A DNA stretch of 64,000 nt from JADJOY01 sp016713535 [NCBI: Deltaproteobacteria bacterium] (GTDB lineage Bacteria > JADJOY01): positions 124,001 through 188,000 of the forward strand of contig JADJOY010000003.1 in NCBI GenBank assembly GCA_016713535.1, given 5' to 3'. The notes beneath the pieces were generated by a model that was given only the letters and a program-made list of their open reading frames with translations, did no database searches and was not told the origin of the DNA. Below, piece after piece: positions 1 through 8,108 of this stretch. The stretch's first letter is position 1, and each line of letters starts with the position of its first letter. Position numbers and translations under genes: made by a program.

Positions 1-506
1 TACGCGGTGTAAACCGGCGTGGTGCGCAGGCGGGGCGTGGTGGCGGCGGCGTGGAACGCATCCGGTGTGGTGGCGAGCGCGCGCGGCGCGTCCTCTTTCT
101 GGAGCAGGTCGACGATCTGGTCGATGCCGGCGGGACCGAGGAAGTGGTCGACCTCGGGCATCGTCTTCACGAGGTCGGCGCCGTAGCGCTGCGTGAGGCA
201 CCCCGCGACCACCAGGCGCTGGATCTTGCCGGCCTCCTTGAGGCGCGCGGCCTCGAGGATGGTGTCGATCGACTCCTCGACCGAGGCCTGCAGGAACGAG
301 CAGGTGTTGACGATGATGGTGTCGGCGTCCTGGTCGTCGGCGACGACCTCGTAGCCCTTGGCCGCAAGAGTGCCGAGCATCCACTCACCGTCGACGCGGT
401 TCTTGGCGCAGCCGAGTTGGATGAGGCGGACGCGGTTCGACGCGGGGGGCTCGGCGCAGGTGCGCTTGGTGCGCGCCACGAGGGGCTTCGCTGGTGCTTT
501 CGGCAT
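1..506 (-). CDS. rimO: Ribosomal protein S12 methylthiotransferase RimO, N-terminal part (cut by window edge)
   Basis: Reading down the minus strand from an ATG at 506 gives an open frame of about 168 codons that runs off the left edge. It carries the methylthiotransferase N-terminal domain: [13 protein letters not shown] (family form LGCPKNxVDSE), then [18 protein letters not shown] and [10 protein letters not shown], which supply the three Cys of the auxiliary 4Fe-4S cluster. RimO is a radical-SAM enzyme that methylthiolates the conserved Asp of ribosomal protein S12. [17 protein letters not shown] is typical of RimO rather than MiaB or MtaB; an MtaB is encoded separately at 49.6 kb. The radical-SAM CxxxCxxC motif and the TRAM domain lie outside the window. 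The first 20 or so residues are a basic extension, and no strong ribosome-binding site precedes the ATG, so the exact start is uncertain. Confidence 0.88.
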   Translation of the reverse strand, partial: MPKAPAKPLVARTKRTCAEPPASNRVRLIQLGCAKNRVDGEWMLGTLAAKGYEVVADDQDADTIIVNTCSFLQASVEESIDTILEAARLKEAGKIQRLVVAGCLTQRYGADLVKTMPEVDHFLGPAGIDQIVDLLQKEDAPRALATTPDAFHAAATTPRLRTTPVYTA

Positions 507-618
507 GTCGAGGACAGACGTGGCGCGAGCTGCGGGTGCGCCGGCGAGCCCGCGAACCGTACCACCCGGTCCTCCGCGTCACAAGGAATCGCGGCGCTCC
601 GCGCGCGCTGTGGCGGGT

Positions 619-945
619 TCAGCCCGCGGGCACGGTCCAGGTGCGGCCGCGGAAGGTGAGGCGCATCGCCGCGCCCTCGTCGTGGACCACCAGGCCCGCG
701 ATCGGCAGGTCGATCATCCCCTCGAAGTGAAGCGACCCGGCGGCGTACGTGTAGCCGCGTGTCAGCGTACGGCCATCGATCTGGAGCTCCTCGCCGGTGC
801 CGCAGCACGGGGTTCGGGACGAGAAGACCCGCACCTGCCGGCTGTAGCCGTCGATCGCGTTCACCAGGTCCGCGACCGCGAAGCGCGCGTGGCAGTGGAC
901 GCAGTGGGTCTCGGCGCGGCCGCCGGGCGAACCGGCCCTCGTCAC
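619..945 (-). CDS. Small zinc-ribbon-like protein of unknown function
   Basis: The frame encodes 108 residues. It is proposed to start at a GTG at 945 that overlaps the TGA of the upstream PQQ-repeat gene (GTGA), which implies translational coupling. Near the N-terminus is CVHCHARF (residues 15-22), and about 25 residues on is TPCCG (residues 45-49), so two Cys pairs could bind zinc. The rest looks like a short beta-rich domain (LTRGYTYAAGSLHFEGMID). I do not recognise a family. The tight overlap suggests a job linked to the exported beta-propeller upstream, but no signal peptide is visible here. Codon use matches the neighbouring genes. Confidence 0.5.
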   Translation of the reverse strand: MTRAGSPGGRAETHCVHCHARFAVADLVNAIDGYSRQVRVFSSRTPCCGTGEELQIDGRTLTRGYTYAAGSLHFEGMIDLPIAGLVVHDEGAAMRLTFRGRTWTVPAG

Positions 946-2303
946 GGGATCGCCGGGTGGAAGCCGTAGAGGCCGTCGAGGAGGGCCGGAACCACCAGTA
1001 GTCCGCTCCTCGACATCGAGCTGCCGACGGTGGCGGCGTCGTTCGCGGCGATCGGCTCGCGGTCGAGGATCACTCCGCTTCGCGCGTCGACCACGAACAG
1101 CGTGAGGCCGAAGAGGGCGCCCGGCGGCGCGCCGACGATGTAGGCGAGGCCGTTCGCGGTGTGGACCGCGATCGAGCGCGAGCCGAACTCGCTCGACTTC
1201 CAGAGCAGCTCCGCGTGGTCGCCCGCGTCGCGGAGCGCGAGCGCCGCGGCGTCGCGGGCGCCGGTCGGGATGATCGTGCCGTCGGCCGCGGTGCAGAGGC
1301 TGCCGAGCGGCGAGAAGCCCAGGTCGTAGCTCCAGATCACGTCGCCGGTGCGGGCGTCGAGGGCGAGCACATGGTTGGCTGCGTCGTTCACGTAGAGCCG
1401 CTTGCCGTCGCGGGAGATATCGGGACTCGAGGCGCTGCCGCCCTCGAGGGTCGAGTTCTCCCACTCGGGCTCGACGCGCGGGGAGGTACCGCCCACGTAG
1501 CGCATCGCCACCAGCTTGGTGGGCGGCGCGGCCGGGTCGGTGAGCGTGAAGAAGAAGCGCCCCGAGGCGAAGTCGATGCTCGGCGTGTTGGCGGCGTAGC
1601 AGGTGCCGTCGGCCTTGCCGGTGAAGCAGTCGTAGGGGCTCGAGGTGGCGGGGTCGTAGGTCGCGCCGGGGAGCGTGGCGTAGGGCTCCATGGCGAGCGC
1701 GCCGGTCGCGCGATCGACCACGTACAGCCGGCCGATCTGGGTCATGAAGAGGACCCGCCCGTCGGGGGTGAACTGGGAGCTGATCGGGAAGCCCTCGATC
1801 GGCGTCCTCCAGCGTACCGAGCCATCGGCGCGGAAGCTCACCATCGCGCGGTCGTCGCCGTGATAGAGGTTGCCGTCGGCGTCGATCAGCGGCGACGAGG
1901 TGGCGGCGAGCCCGTTCACCTCGCCGCTGCACCAGCGCTCTTCACCGGTGGCGCCGTCGATCGCGAACAGGTAGCAGGCCGGGTCGGTGGAGCCGCCGAG
2001 GCGGGGACCGACGCCGACGTACACGGTGTCGTCCGGCCCGATCGTCGCCGCGGCGGCGATGATCCGCCCCGAGACGGCGTGGAAGGCGCCGCTCAGGTCC
2101 TCCGGGCCGTCGAACGGCACCGAGTCGGTGTTCTTGGCGTCGGCGTGGATGGCACCCCAGCCGCTGGTCGAGTAGGGAGCTGCGACGGTGCCCGAGCCGC
2201 TCCCGCCCGCGCCGTCGCTGCCGCAGCCCGCCGGTCCGCTGAGTCCGAGGAGGATGCCGAGCGGCGCGGCCCAGCGGTGAGCGAGAGTCGTCAGCAGTTT
2301 CAT
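942..2303 (-). CDS. Exported PQQ-like beta-propeller lipoprotein
   Basis: The protein has 453 residues. I chose the ATG at 2303 because GGAGG lies about 8 nt upstream and a signal peptide follows directly (MKLLTTLAHRWAAPLGILLG, then SGPAGC); longer in-frame starts only add a basic tail. The Cys could be lipidated, though Pro at -3 is unusual for a lipobox. The body shows repeats of the PQQ/BamB-like beta-propeller type: ATSSPLIDADGNLY, SSQFTPDGRVLFM, YVVDRATG, ASSPDISRDGKRLYV, LALDARTGDVIWSY. Such propellers act as periplasmic or outer-membrane-anchored binding scaffolds; a cofactor cannot be assigned. A small zinc-ribbon gene overlaps its 3' end. Confidence is high for the fold and low for the role. 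Confidence 0.75.
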   Translation of the reverse strand: MKLLTTLAHRWAAPLGILLGLSGPAGCGSDGAGGSGSGTVAAPYSTSGWGAIHADAKNTDSVPFDGPEDLSGAFHAVSGRIIAAAATIGPDDTVYVGVGPRLGGSTDPACYLFAIDGATGEERWCSGEVNGLAATSSPLIDADGNLYHGDDRAMVSFRADGSVRWRTPIEGFPISSQFTPDGRVLFMTQIGRLYVVDRATGALAMEPYATLPGATYDPATSSPYDCFTGKADGTCYAANTPSIDFASGRFFFTLTDPAAPPTKLVAMRYVGGTSPRVEPEWENSTLEGGSASSPDISRDGKRLYVNDAANHVLALDARTGDVIWSYDLGFSPLGSLCTAADGTIIPTGARDAAALALRDAGDHAELLWKSSEFGSRSIAVHTANGLAYIVGAPPGALFGLTLFVVDARSGVILDREPIAANDAATVGSSMSRSGLLVVPALLDGLYGFHPAIP

Positions 2304-2491
2304 GGCGCGGCCTCCGCTCCGGGGCGCGAACGGCGTCGGCGCGCGCTCGCGGGGAGCTCGTGAACATTCTGCGCGCAAGGTTTACCGCGCGCGGGTGTCT
2401 CGATTCGACTCGAGCGCCTCCTGGCGGGGCCAACGGACAGCGCGCGCGGCACCGTCCGTGCACATCCGTCGTGCCGAGGAGAACGACACCT

Positions 2492-2950
2492 ATGAAGACC
2501 TCCAAGCTTTGGAGTGCCGTGCTCGCGTCCGCGGGCATGAGCGTCGCCGCCGCGCCCGCGTTGGCCGAGACGGTGCGCGCCGAATCGGCGGAGCGCCACG
2601 AGACCCGCCAGGAGACCCGCACCGACAACCGCGACGATCGTCAGGACCTGCATCGCGAGAACACCACGGAGCGCAAGGATCTCCACCAGGAGAACCACGG
2701 CGAGTCGGTGGAGCGCCGCGACGAAAACCGCGCCGATCGCCACGACCCGAGCGTCGACACGCCGGCCGGGCGCGGCGAGGTCCGCGAAGGGAATCGCGAC
2801 GAGCGCAAGGTCGAGCGTCGGGACGATCACGTCGAGCGCACCGAGCTGCACGAGGAGAGCAAGACCGAGCGCACCGAGAGCCGCGGCGAGGCGCGCGACG
2901 AACGCCAGGACACGCGCCGCGACAACGCCCACGACGCCGCCACGCACTGA
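2492..2950 (+). CDS. Exported, highly charged low-complexity protein
   Basis: The protein has 152 residues. GAGGAGA just upstream supports the ATG at 2492. A clear Sec signal peptide (MKTSKLWSAVLASAGMSVAA, then APALA before Glu) is followed by about 127 residues made almost only of Arg, Glu, Asp, His, Thr, Asn, Gln and Ser. The mature part has no Cys, Phe, Trp, Tyr, Met or Ile. Short units such as ERxE, RQETRTDNRD, ERRDENRADR and DERQDTRRDN recur without a fixed period. This predicts a disordered or extended helical polyampholyte outside the cytoplasm. I do not recognise a family; metal or surface-polymer binding and stress protection are guesses only. A hairpin without a T-run follows the stop. 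Confidence 0.65.
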   Translation: MKTSKLWSAVLASAGMSVAAAPALAETVRAESAERHETRQETRTDNRDDRQDLHRENTTERKDLHQENHGESVERRDENRADRHDPSVDTPAGRGEVREGNRDERKVERRDDHVERTELHEESKTERTESRGEARDERQDTRRDNAHDAATH

Positions 2951-2953
2951 GCA

Positions 2954-2972
2954 GGCTCGGTTGAACCGAGCC
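2954..2972 (+). terminator. Hairpin after the charged-protein gene
   Basis: GGCTCGG, a 5-nt loop and CCGAGCC form a perfect 7-bp stem 3 nt after the stop codon; the loop ends TT/AA could also pair. There is no T-tract, so it may stabilise the mRNA end rather than terminate transcription. Confidence 0.4.
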
Positions 2973-3008
2973 AGGGTCCAGAAATCATTGCAAATCGTCC
3001 CGTCCTAG

Positions 3009-3027
3009 TATTTGCTATTTGCAAATA
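3009..3027. promoter_or_regulatory. AT-rich tandem TATTTGC and 12-bp palindrome upstream of the pilC-like gene
   Basis: TATTTGC occurs twice in tandem (3009-3015 and 3016-3022). The second copy is the left half of a perfect 12-bp palindrome, TATTTGCAAATA (3016-3027). A further ATTGCAAAT lies at 2987-2995. In so GC-rich a genome this AT-rich dyad cluster, placed 52-92 nt before the pilC-like ATG, looks like a protein-binding site. No regulator can be named. Confidence 0.4.
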
Positions 3028-3078
3028 TTCGATCCTGGCGGTTTCGGACCGCCGGTTCGCTTCCCGGGGGGGGGCGCC

Positions 3079-4266
3079 ATGCGAATCCGAACCAGCGACG
3101 TGCCCGTTAGGCGCGCCGCCGAGACCCGTACCGAGCGGCCACGTGCCGTCGCTGCCCGCAGCGCGCCTGCCGCGACGCAGACGCTCGCGCGTCGGGTCGC
3201 GGCGCTCGAGGCGCGCTGCTTCCCGGCGACGGTGAAGCCGCGCGCGATCGTGGTGTTCGTGCGCCAGCTCTCGACCATGATCGACGCCGGCCTGCCGCTG
3301 GTGCAGAGCCTCGAGATCCTGTCGCGGCAGCGTGGCGAGCCCGTGCTCCGCGCGGTGCTCGCCGACGTGAAGAGCGGCATCGAGTCCGGCGAGACGTTCG
3401 CCGAGAGTCTGGCCAAGCACCCGCGCGTCTTCGACGAGCTCTTCGTGAGCCTCGTCGAGGCCGGCGAGCTGGGCGGCATCCTCGACACCATCCTGAACCG
3501 CCTCGCCACCTTCATCGAGAAGGGGGAGAAGATCCGCCGCCAGGTGCGCGGCGCGCTCGTCTACCCGGCGGCGATCGTGAGCGTGGCGGTGATGGTGACC
3601 GCGGTGATCCTGGTGTTCGTGATCCCCACCTTCGAGAAGCTGTTCGAGGGCGTGGGGGCCAAGCTGCCCGCGCCCACGCTCGTGGTGATCGCGGTCAGCC
3701 ACTTCGTGCAGGAGTACGTGGTCCTGATCGTGATCGCGCTCGCGGCGGCGGCATTCGCGGTGCGCGCGCTCCATCGCACCGAGCCGGGGCGGCGGGTGAT
3801 CGACAAGCTGCTCCTCGAGGTGCCGGTGCTCGGGCTGATCCTCGCGAAGGCGGGGGTGGCGCGCTTCACGCGCACCCTCGGCACCATGATCGGCAGCGGC
3901 GTGCCGATCCTCGAGTCGCTCGCGATCACCGCCAGGACCGCGGGAAATCGCACCCTCGAGAACGCGATCCTCGCGACCCGCGCCAGCATCAGCGAGGGGC
4001 GCTCGATCGCCGAGCCGCTCGCCGAGACCGAGGTGTTCCCCGAGATGGTCGTGCAGATGATCGCGGTGGGCGAGGCGACCGGCTCGATGGACACGATGCT
4101 CGCCAAGATCGCCGACTTCTACGAGGACGAGGTCGACGTGTCGGTGAAGGCGCTGACCTCGCTCCTCGAGCCGATGCTCATGATCGGCCTCGGAGCAACG
4201 GTGGGCGGGCTGATCATCGCCATGTACCTGCCCATCTTCACGGTGTTCCAGCACGTGGCGAACTGA
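3079..4266 (+). CDS. Type IV pilus / type II secretion inner-membrane platform protein (PilC/GspF family)
   Basis: The protein has 395 residues. Two T2SSF domains are visible. The first begins around VFVRQLSTMIDAGLPLVQSL (FxRQLxxLLxAGxPL signature), and the second around RFTRTLGTMIGSGVPILESL. There are three membrane segments: YPAAIVSVAVMVTAVILVFV, VVLIVIALAAAAFAVRAL and the C-terminal LEPMLMIGLGATVGGLIIAM followed by YLPIF, a typical GspF/PilC end. The protein would sit in the inner membrane and link the pilus or secretion ATPase to the fibre. No PilB, PilT or other pilus genes adjoin it; a prepilin and an NtrC-type activator lie about 21 kb away. An upstream ATG at 3019 is in frame but falls inside the AT-rich dyad region, so I prefer 3079. 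Confidence 0.85.
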   Translation: MRIRTSDVPVRRAAETRTERPRAVAARSAPAATQTLARRVAALEARCFPATVKPRAIVVFVRQLSTMIDAGLPLVQSLEILSRQRGEPVLRAVLADVKSGIESGETFAESLAKHPRVFDELFVSLVEAGELGGILDTILNRLATFIEKGEKIRRQVRGALVYPAAIVSVAVMVTAVILVFVIPTFEKLFEGVGAKLPAPTLVVIAVSHFVQEYVVLIVIALAAAAFAVRALHRTEPGRRVIDKLLLEVPVLGLILAKAGVARFTRTLGTMIGSGVPILESLAITARTAGNRTLENAILATRASISEGRSIAEPLAETEVFPEMVVQMIAVGEATGSMDTMLAKIADFYEDEVDVSVKALTSLLEPMLMIGLGATVGGLIIAMYLPIFTVFQHVAN

Positions 4267-4343
4267 ACACGCCGGGCGCTCGGCGCGGCGGCCGGACCGG
4301 GTGCTAGGATCGCGGCGCGCCCCGCGAAGCCGCGCCCGATCCG

Positions 4344-4924
4344 ATGCCCGAACGCTCCGCACCCGCCGTCGCCGCAGCGCTTCGCTTCGCCGACATCCAC
4401 CGCCGCACGCTCACGCTCGTGCTCGTGGTCGCGGCGGTGGCGTTCCCGCTGCTCACGACGTTCTGGTCGCCGCTCGCCGAGGTGATCGGCGGCACGCGTG
4501 TGTGTCCGGACTTCCTGAGCCTTCGCTACGCGACCTACTACGTGGCGCCGATGACCTTCATCGCACCGCTGTGGGTGTGCGCGCGCCTCACCGAGCTGCC
4601 GGCGTTGTCGTCACGGCGGCTCGCCCTCGACGCGCTCGTGTTCGCGGTGTCGGCCACGCGCAGCGCTCCGGTCGTCACGCTCGTCCCGCTCTCCGGGCAC
4701 GCGCTCTTCTCTCGTACACCGCGCTCACCACGGGCGACCGGCGCTACGTGGCGCTAGCGGCGGCGGGACTCGCTGGCACCACGTACATCAAGCTGGTGGA
4801 GTGGGGTGACCCGGTCACGTGGGCGATCGGCCTGGCCGCGGGGCTCGTGATGGCGTGGCTCTTCCGCGCCGTCCCGCCGGCGCCGGGCAGGGAGGGACCG
4901 CGCCCCCTCGAGATCGCGCGGTAG
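4344..4924 (+). CDS. Small membrane protein, frame broken once
   Basis: The gene starts at ATG 4344 with a cytoplasmic head and a membrane segment (TLTLVLVVAAVAFPLLTTFW), then VAPMTFIAPLWVC. The frame is lost near 4714. The other plus frame takes over with LSYTALTTGDRRYVALAAAG and LVEWGDPVTWAIGLAAGLVM and ends at 4924. Adding one C (CTCTTC[C]TCTCG) gives a continuous product of about 193 residues with four or five membrane segments. I do not recognise the family. The break matches the one-base G/C-run deletions seen across the window, so a consensus error is likelier than a real pseudogene. Confidence 0.5.
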
Positions 4925-4949
4925 GCGAGGGCCCTGCGTCCGCCCGGTG

Positions 4950-5423
4950 TCAGTAGGTGAGCTGGTAGCGGAAGTCGGTCGAGATCTCGCCGAGCAGCTC
5001 GGCGGCCTCGGCGCCGATCCTCACGAAGCCGACCCGCTCGAGGAGCCGCCCCGACGCCTGGTCGCGCACGTCGACGGTGGCGACCAGTCGGTCGAGGGCG
5101 AAGCGCCGGGCAAGCTCGTCGACCAGCCAGCGCACCGCCTCGGTGCCGAGCCCGCGGCCCCACACCGCCGGCGTGAGCGCGTAGCCGATCAGCGCGTAGG
5201 CGCCGTTCCCGGCTCGGTCGGGGAGGACGGTGGCCTGGAGGGTCCCGATCCACTGCTCGGGGTCGCGACACGCGACCGCCCAGTTGAGCCAGAGTTGAGC
5301 GACGTCGGTCGGCGCCCCACGCACCAGCGCGGCGAAGCGCCGCGCCAGCGCTTCGGGCGAGTCGGGTGCTCGCTCGGGGAGGTAGCGATAGAGTCGCGCC
5401 GCGGCGAGGGCGTCGAAAAGCAA
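4950..5423 (-). CDS. GNAT-family N-acetyltransferase
   Basis: The frame encodes 157 residues from a TTG at 5423. It shows the GNAT core: a beta-strand stretch (WIGTLQATVLPD), the acetyl-CoA loop WGRGLGTEAVRWLVDEL (Q/RxxGxG/A type), and a C-terminal strand ASGRLLERVGFVRIG typical of the RimJ/RimL branch. The coding signal clearly continues upstream in frame (ALSPRLRFETLSEAHAALLF), but no ATG, GTG or TTG precedes it there. The true start may use a rarer codon or be hidden by an indel. The substrate is unknown. The gene is monocistronic, on the minus strand. Confidence 0.7.
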   Translation of the reverse strand: MLFDALAAARLYRYLPERAPDSPEALARRFAALVRGAPTDVAQLWLNWAVACRDPEQWIGTLQATVLPDRAGNGAYALIGYALTPAVWGRGLGTEAVRWLVDELARRFALDRLVATVDVRDQASGRLLERVGFVRIGAEAAELLGEISTDFRYQLTY

Positions 5424-5593
5424 GGCGGCGTGGGCTTCGGAAAGGGTCTCGAAGCGCAGCCGAGGGCTCAGGGCGGCTTGCAGGGCGATTTTCCAGGAGT
5501 GGGCAGTCTGAAAGTGACCGCTTGTCAGGCGAAAAATGAACGGAACGGAAGGCTGGATGCTAACGGGATGGTAGGCGTGGAGCGATCTGCGTC

Positions 5594-6679
5594 TTAGGCG
5601 CCTTGTTTCCTCCCCGCCGAGCGCCGACTGGGCTTTCTCGGGCGCCCGCTGCGCGGCATCGGCGGCGCCCTCAGGGCGCGCTGGAACGCCTTCGAGATCA
5701 CCTCCAGCGAGCGGTCGTTGCGATAGGTGATGCTCATGTGACCGTCGTCGAACTCCTCCGCCTGGTGCGGGACGCCGAGGGATTTGGCCTTGGCGCTGAA
5801 GATCCGCAGGCCATGGTGGAGGTTGAACTCGTCACGGGTGCCGCAGTCGAGGAAGAGGGACGACAGCTTCTTCAGGTTCGCGGCGTAGCGGTCGAGCATG
5901 TGGACCGGGTCCCACGCCAGCCAGCGCTTCCAGACGTCCTCGCGCAAGAGCCCGGTCTTCTCGTCGAACGGCACGTCGAAGCCCGCCTTCGCGCGCGGGT
6001 TCGGTGAGTACGCTGCGGCCATGCCCTCGGTGTTCACGGCCTGGAAGAGCCCCGACGACGAGCGTTTGGGCATCCTCCGCCATGCCTCGACGAACGAAGA
6101 GGTGCTGCCGCCGTGGCGACGGAACGTGTCGAGCGTCTTCGGGAAGTCGGGCAGGTAGCAGTAGAGGAAGTACATGTCGCCCGAGGTGCAGCACACCACC
6201 TGGAACACGTCCGGATGGCGCATCCCCATCACGAGCGCCCCGTAGCCGCCGCTCGACTTGCCCATCACCGCGCGGGTCGCGGCACCCGGGATGGTGCGGT
6301 AGCGCTGATCGACGAACGAGATGATCTCGTCGACGAGGTAGTCTTCGTAGCGGCCGGTCGCCGACGAGTTGAGGTACTGGCTGCCTCCCAGGTCGGTGAA
6401 GCAGTCCGGGAAGACCACGATCGACTCCCTCAGCCGGTTGTCGGCGATGAGCCGGTCGCAGCGCTCCGCGAAGGTCTCCGACCAGGCGCTGCGGTTGAGC
6501 AGCATCTCGCCGCTACCGGTGAAACCCGCGAGCACGTAGATCGAGGGATAGCTGAACCGCTCGTCGCCGTAAGACGGCGGCAGATAGATCGGCAGACGGC
6601 GCACGTGTGGATCGCCGAGCTTGTTGCCTCTGAGCACCTTGCTCTCGATCGTCTCGATCACCACCGTGCCGGTTCGCAT
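5594..6679 (-). CDS. Alpha/beta-hydrolase esterase (esterase D-like family)
   Basis: The protein has 361 residues. I chose ATG 6679 because GGGAG sits about 9 nt upstream and the family N-terminus begins there (VIETIESKVLRGNKLGDPHV); the frame is open for another 122 codons upstream, but only as low-complexity Arg/Ala sequence. The PF00756-type fold is clear: RRLPIYLPPSY, then AVMGKSSGGYGALVMGMRHP with the nucleophile Ser in G-K-S-S-G, an acid candidate in FLDCGTRDEFN, and a His in DDGHMS near the C-terminus. It is likely a cytoplasmic carboxylesterase. The natural substrate is unknown. A long structured non-coding stretch precedes it. Confidence 0.82.
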   Translation of the reverse strand: MRTGTVVIETIESKVLRGNKLGDPHVRRLPIYLPPSYGDERFSYPSIYVLAGFTGSGEMLLNRSAWSETFAERCDRLIADNRLRESIVVFPDCFTDLGGSQYLNSSATGRYEDYLVDEIISFVDQRYRTIPGAATRAVMGKSSGGYGALVMGMRHPDVFQVVCCTSGDMYFLYCYLPDFPKTLDTFRRHGGSTSSFVEAWRRMPKRSSSGLFQAVNTEGMAAAYSPNPRAKAGFDVPFDEKTGLLREDVWKRWLAWDPVHMLDRYAANLKKLSSLFLDCGTRDEFNLHHGLRIFSAKAKSLGVPHQAEEFDDGHMSITYRNDRSLEVISKAFQRALRAPPMPRSGRPRKPSRRSAGRKQGA

Positions 6680-6872
6680 GTCGTCGTCTCCCGCTCGCTG
6701 TGGCCCGTGGGCCCGAGCGCGTGGCCACCCGAGTGTCCCGCGACACCACCGCGCTGTCGACCCGCGTGAAGAAGCGTGCGCGCGGACTGGCGCCCGCGCG
6801 GGGCCCGCCTCGCGCGCTTCGCAACGCGCGCGGTGCGGCGCGCGCGGGCCCGGGCGCCCCGCGAGCGCCCCA

Positions 6873-7043
6873 ATGGAGCCCGGGGCGCGGGGTTGCCCCG
6901 CAAAACTCCGGGCGACACGGCTCCATGCATCGATGGCGCGGGACTTGCTCGATGCCCGTCGTCCGTTCTGGATGACTCCGAGAGCTTGGCGGCCTCGGAG
7001 ACGACCCTCAGGAGGGGACGCTGCATGGGGCAGCGTCCCCTCC
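6873..7043. ncRNA. Candidate structured RNA: three successive stem-loops
   Basis: Element 1: ATGGAGCC (6873-6880) pairs with GGCTCCAT (6919-6926) and encloses a second stem, GCGGGG (6887-6892) with CCCCGC (6896-6901). Element 2: CTCCGAG (6976-6982) with CTCGGAG (6994-7000). Element 3: a perfect 14-bp stem, 7011-7024 with 7030-7043, and a 5-nt loop. All are upstream of the minus-strand esterase gene. I match no known riboswitch. The strand and the very existence of a stable RNA are not shown by sequence alone; GC-rich DNA makes short stems by chance, but a 14-bp perfect stem is less easily explained. Confidence 0.3.
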
Positions 7044-7084
7044 ACCCTTTCGAGGGACGGCGCTCGGGCGGCGAGCCGGCGCCC

Positions 7085-7273
7085 CTACCCGGCGCGCGCT
7101 CTGGTGGTCCGCTTCGCGGCGCTGGCCACGAACGCCGTGGCGAGCTCGATCGTCCGGAGCAAGGTGTGCACTGTTGCCACGATCCACGCGCCGTCGAGCG
7201 CCTTCGTCGCGATCGGGCGACGGGCTTCGACGGCCGCCGCGCCGGGTGGCGTGTTGCCACCTGGCCGCCGCAT
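7085..7273 (-). CDS. Possible 62-residue protein
   Basis: An ATG at 7273 opens a 62-codon frame whose codons mostly end in G or C and whose second half reads like a helical protein (KALDGAWIVATVHTLLRTI, ELATAFVASAAKRTT). It ends 42 nt before the 14-bp hairpin at 7043-7011. No family is recognised and no clear ribosome-binding site is seen. It may be chance. Confidence 0.25.
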   Translation of the reverse strand: MRRPGGNTPPGAAAVEARRPIATKALDGAWIVATVHTLLRTIELATAFVASAAKRTTRARAG

Positions 7274-7391
7274 TGCGCGTCACGCGTGCGTGCGGAGCCC
7301 GCCTGGCGGCCCGTCCGGCCGCGCACGGCATTTGCAGCCGTGTGAGGGCCGAACCGCAGCACGTTCTCCAACCACGCCAGAGGATCTTCCC

Positions 7392-7593
7392 GTGGCCACG
7401 ACCATCGACCCCTCCGACCCTCGCACGAGTTGCCCACGCTGCACGACCGCGCGCGTGCGGATCGTGCCCTGGACGATCCGCAGTCGACCCGGCGACTCGG
7501 CGGAAGCGGGCCCGACGGTCTGGGAGTGCCTGGGCTGCGGCCACGTGTGGCGCCAGCCCGCCATGCTGGGGCGCGCGCGCCCTCGCCTCGTGA
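7392..7593 (+). CDS. Possible small zinc-ribbon protein
   Basis: From a GTG at 7392, with AGAGGA just upstream, the frame reads VATTIDPSDPRTSCPRC and later WECLGCGHVWRQPAM. These two CxxC pairs, about 33 residues apart, are typical of a short zinc ribbon. In the given frame no stop occurs until 8159, deep in the antisense of the thioesterase gene. A one-base change after the second CxxC would instead end the protein at 7593 (about 66 residues), and given the many indels here that is my preferred reading. Confidence 0.35.
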
Positions 7594-7649
7594 GTCGGCA
7601 CAGCCGCGTGCCCGCTCGCGGCCTCGCCGCGCCCGCCGCTCGGCCGGCC

Positions 7650-8108
7650 TCAGCCGCGCTTGCGGAAGTGGAAGTCGACGGTCATCTGGAACACCAGCTC
7701 GCCGGCGGCGTTCACGACCTCCATCGCGAGTGGGTAGAGCGCCTTGTCGTTCGCGGCCAGGTCGCGCTCGACGCGCTCGACGGTCTCGGGTTCCACGTCG
7801 ATCGTGCACCAGATGTCGTCGTAGACGGGCTTGCGGTAGTCGATGCGCGCGCCCTTCGCGACCAGGATCACGTCGTTGAGCTCGAAGCTGGTGAGGATCG
7901 CGGCGCCGCCGCAGGTCTCGCCGAAGGTGAAGAGCGCGCCGGCGTGCTGCATCCCGACGTGGTTCAGGTTCGCGTCCTGCGCCGGGTAGCGCAGCTTCAC
8001 GTGACGCGGCCCCGCCTCCTCGAGGACCACGCCGACCTTGCGCACGAAGGGGATGAACTCCTCGACCATGATGCGGGTGCTCTCGAGGTTCACGGGAAGG
8101 TCACGCAT
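7650..8108 (-). CDS. Hotdog-fold thioesterase (DUF4442-like)
   Basis: The protein has 152 residues. ATG 8108 was chosen because the family N-terminus follows (MRDLPVNLESTRIMVEEFIP); longer in-frame starts add basic, non-conserved sequence. The hotdog core is visible in NHVGMQHAGALFTFGETCGG (central helix with an acidic residue), KGARIDYRKPVYDDIWCTID, and a final strand VFQMTVDFHFRKRG. Such proteins resemble acyl-CoA thioesterases and the YiiD C-terminal domain; the substrate is unknown. It is transcribed away from the conserved hypothetical gene at 8200, with only 91 nt between the two starts. Confidence 0.72.
   Translation of the reverse strand: MRDLPVNLESTRIMVEEFIPFVRKVGVVLEEAGPRHVKLRYPAQDANLNHVGMQHAGALFTFGETCGGAAILTSFELNDVILVAKGARIDYRKPVYDDIWCTIDVEPETVERVERDLAANDKALYPLAMEVVNAAGELVFQMTVDFHFRKRG

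Larger units (their letters stand above)
6680..7391. other. Long gene-poor stretch with several strong hairpins
   Basis: About 700 nt lie between the esterase start and the next plausible plus-strand start. Most of it is very GC-rich with no convincing protein except a possible 62-codon minus-strand frame at 7085-7273. It holds three clear stem-loops in a row (6873-6926, 6976-7000 and 7011-7043), listed separately. On the minus strand this would be the long leader of the esterase mRNA. Confidence 0.5.

Noticed and set aside
1161-2363. A 400-codon plus-strand frame opposite the PQQ-repeat gene
   Set aside because: Antisense shadow. Its translation is Arg/Gly/Ala/Val low-complexity without motifs, while the minus-strand frame has a signal peptide and propeller repeats.
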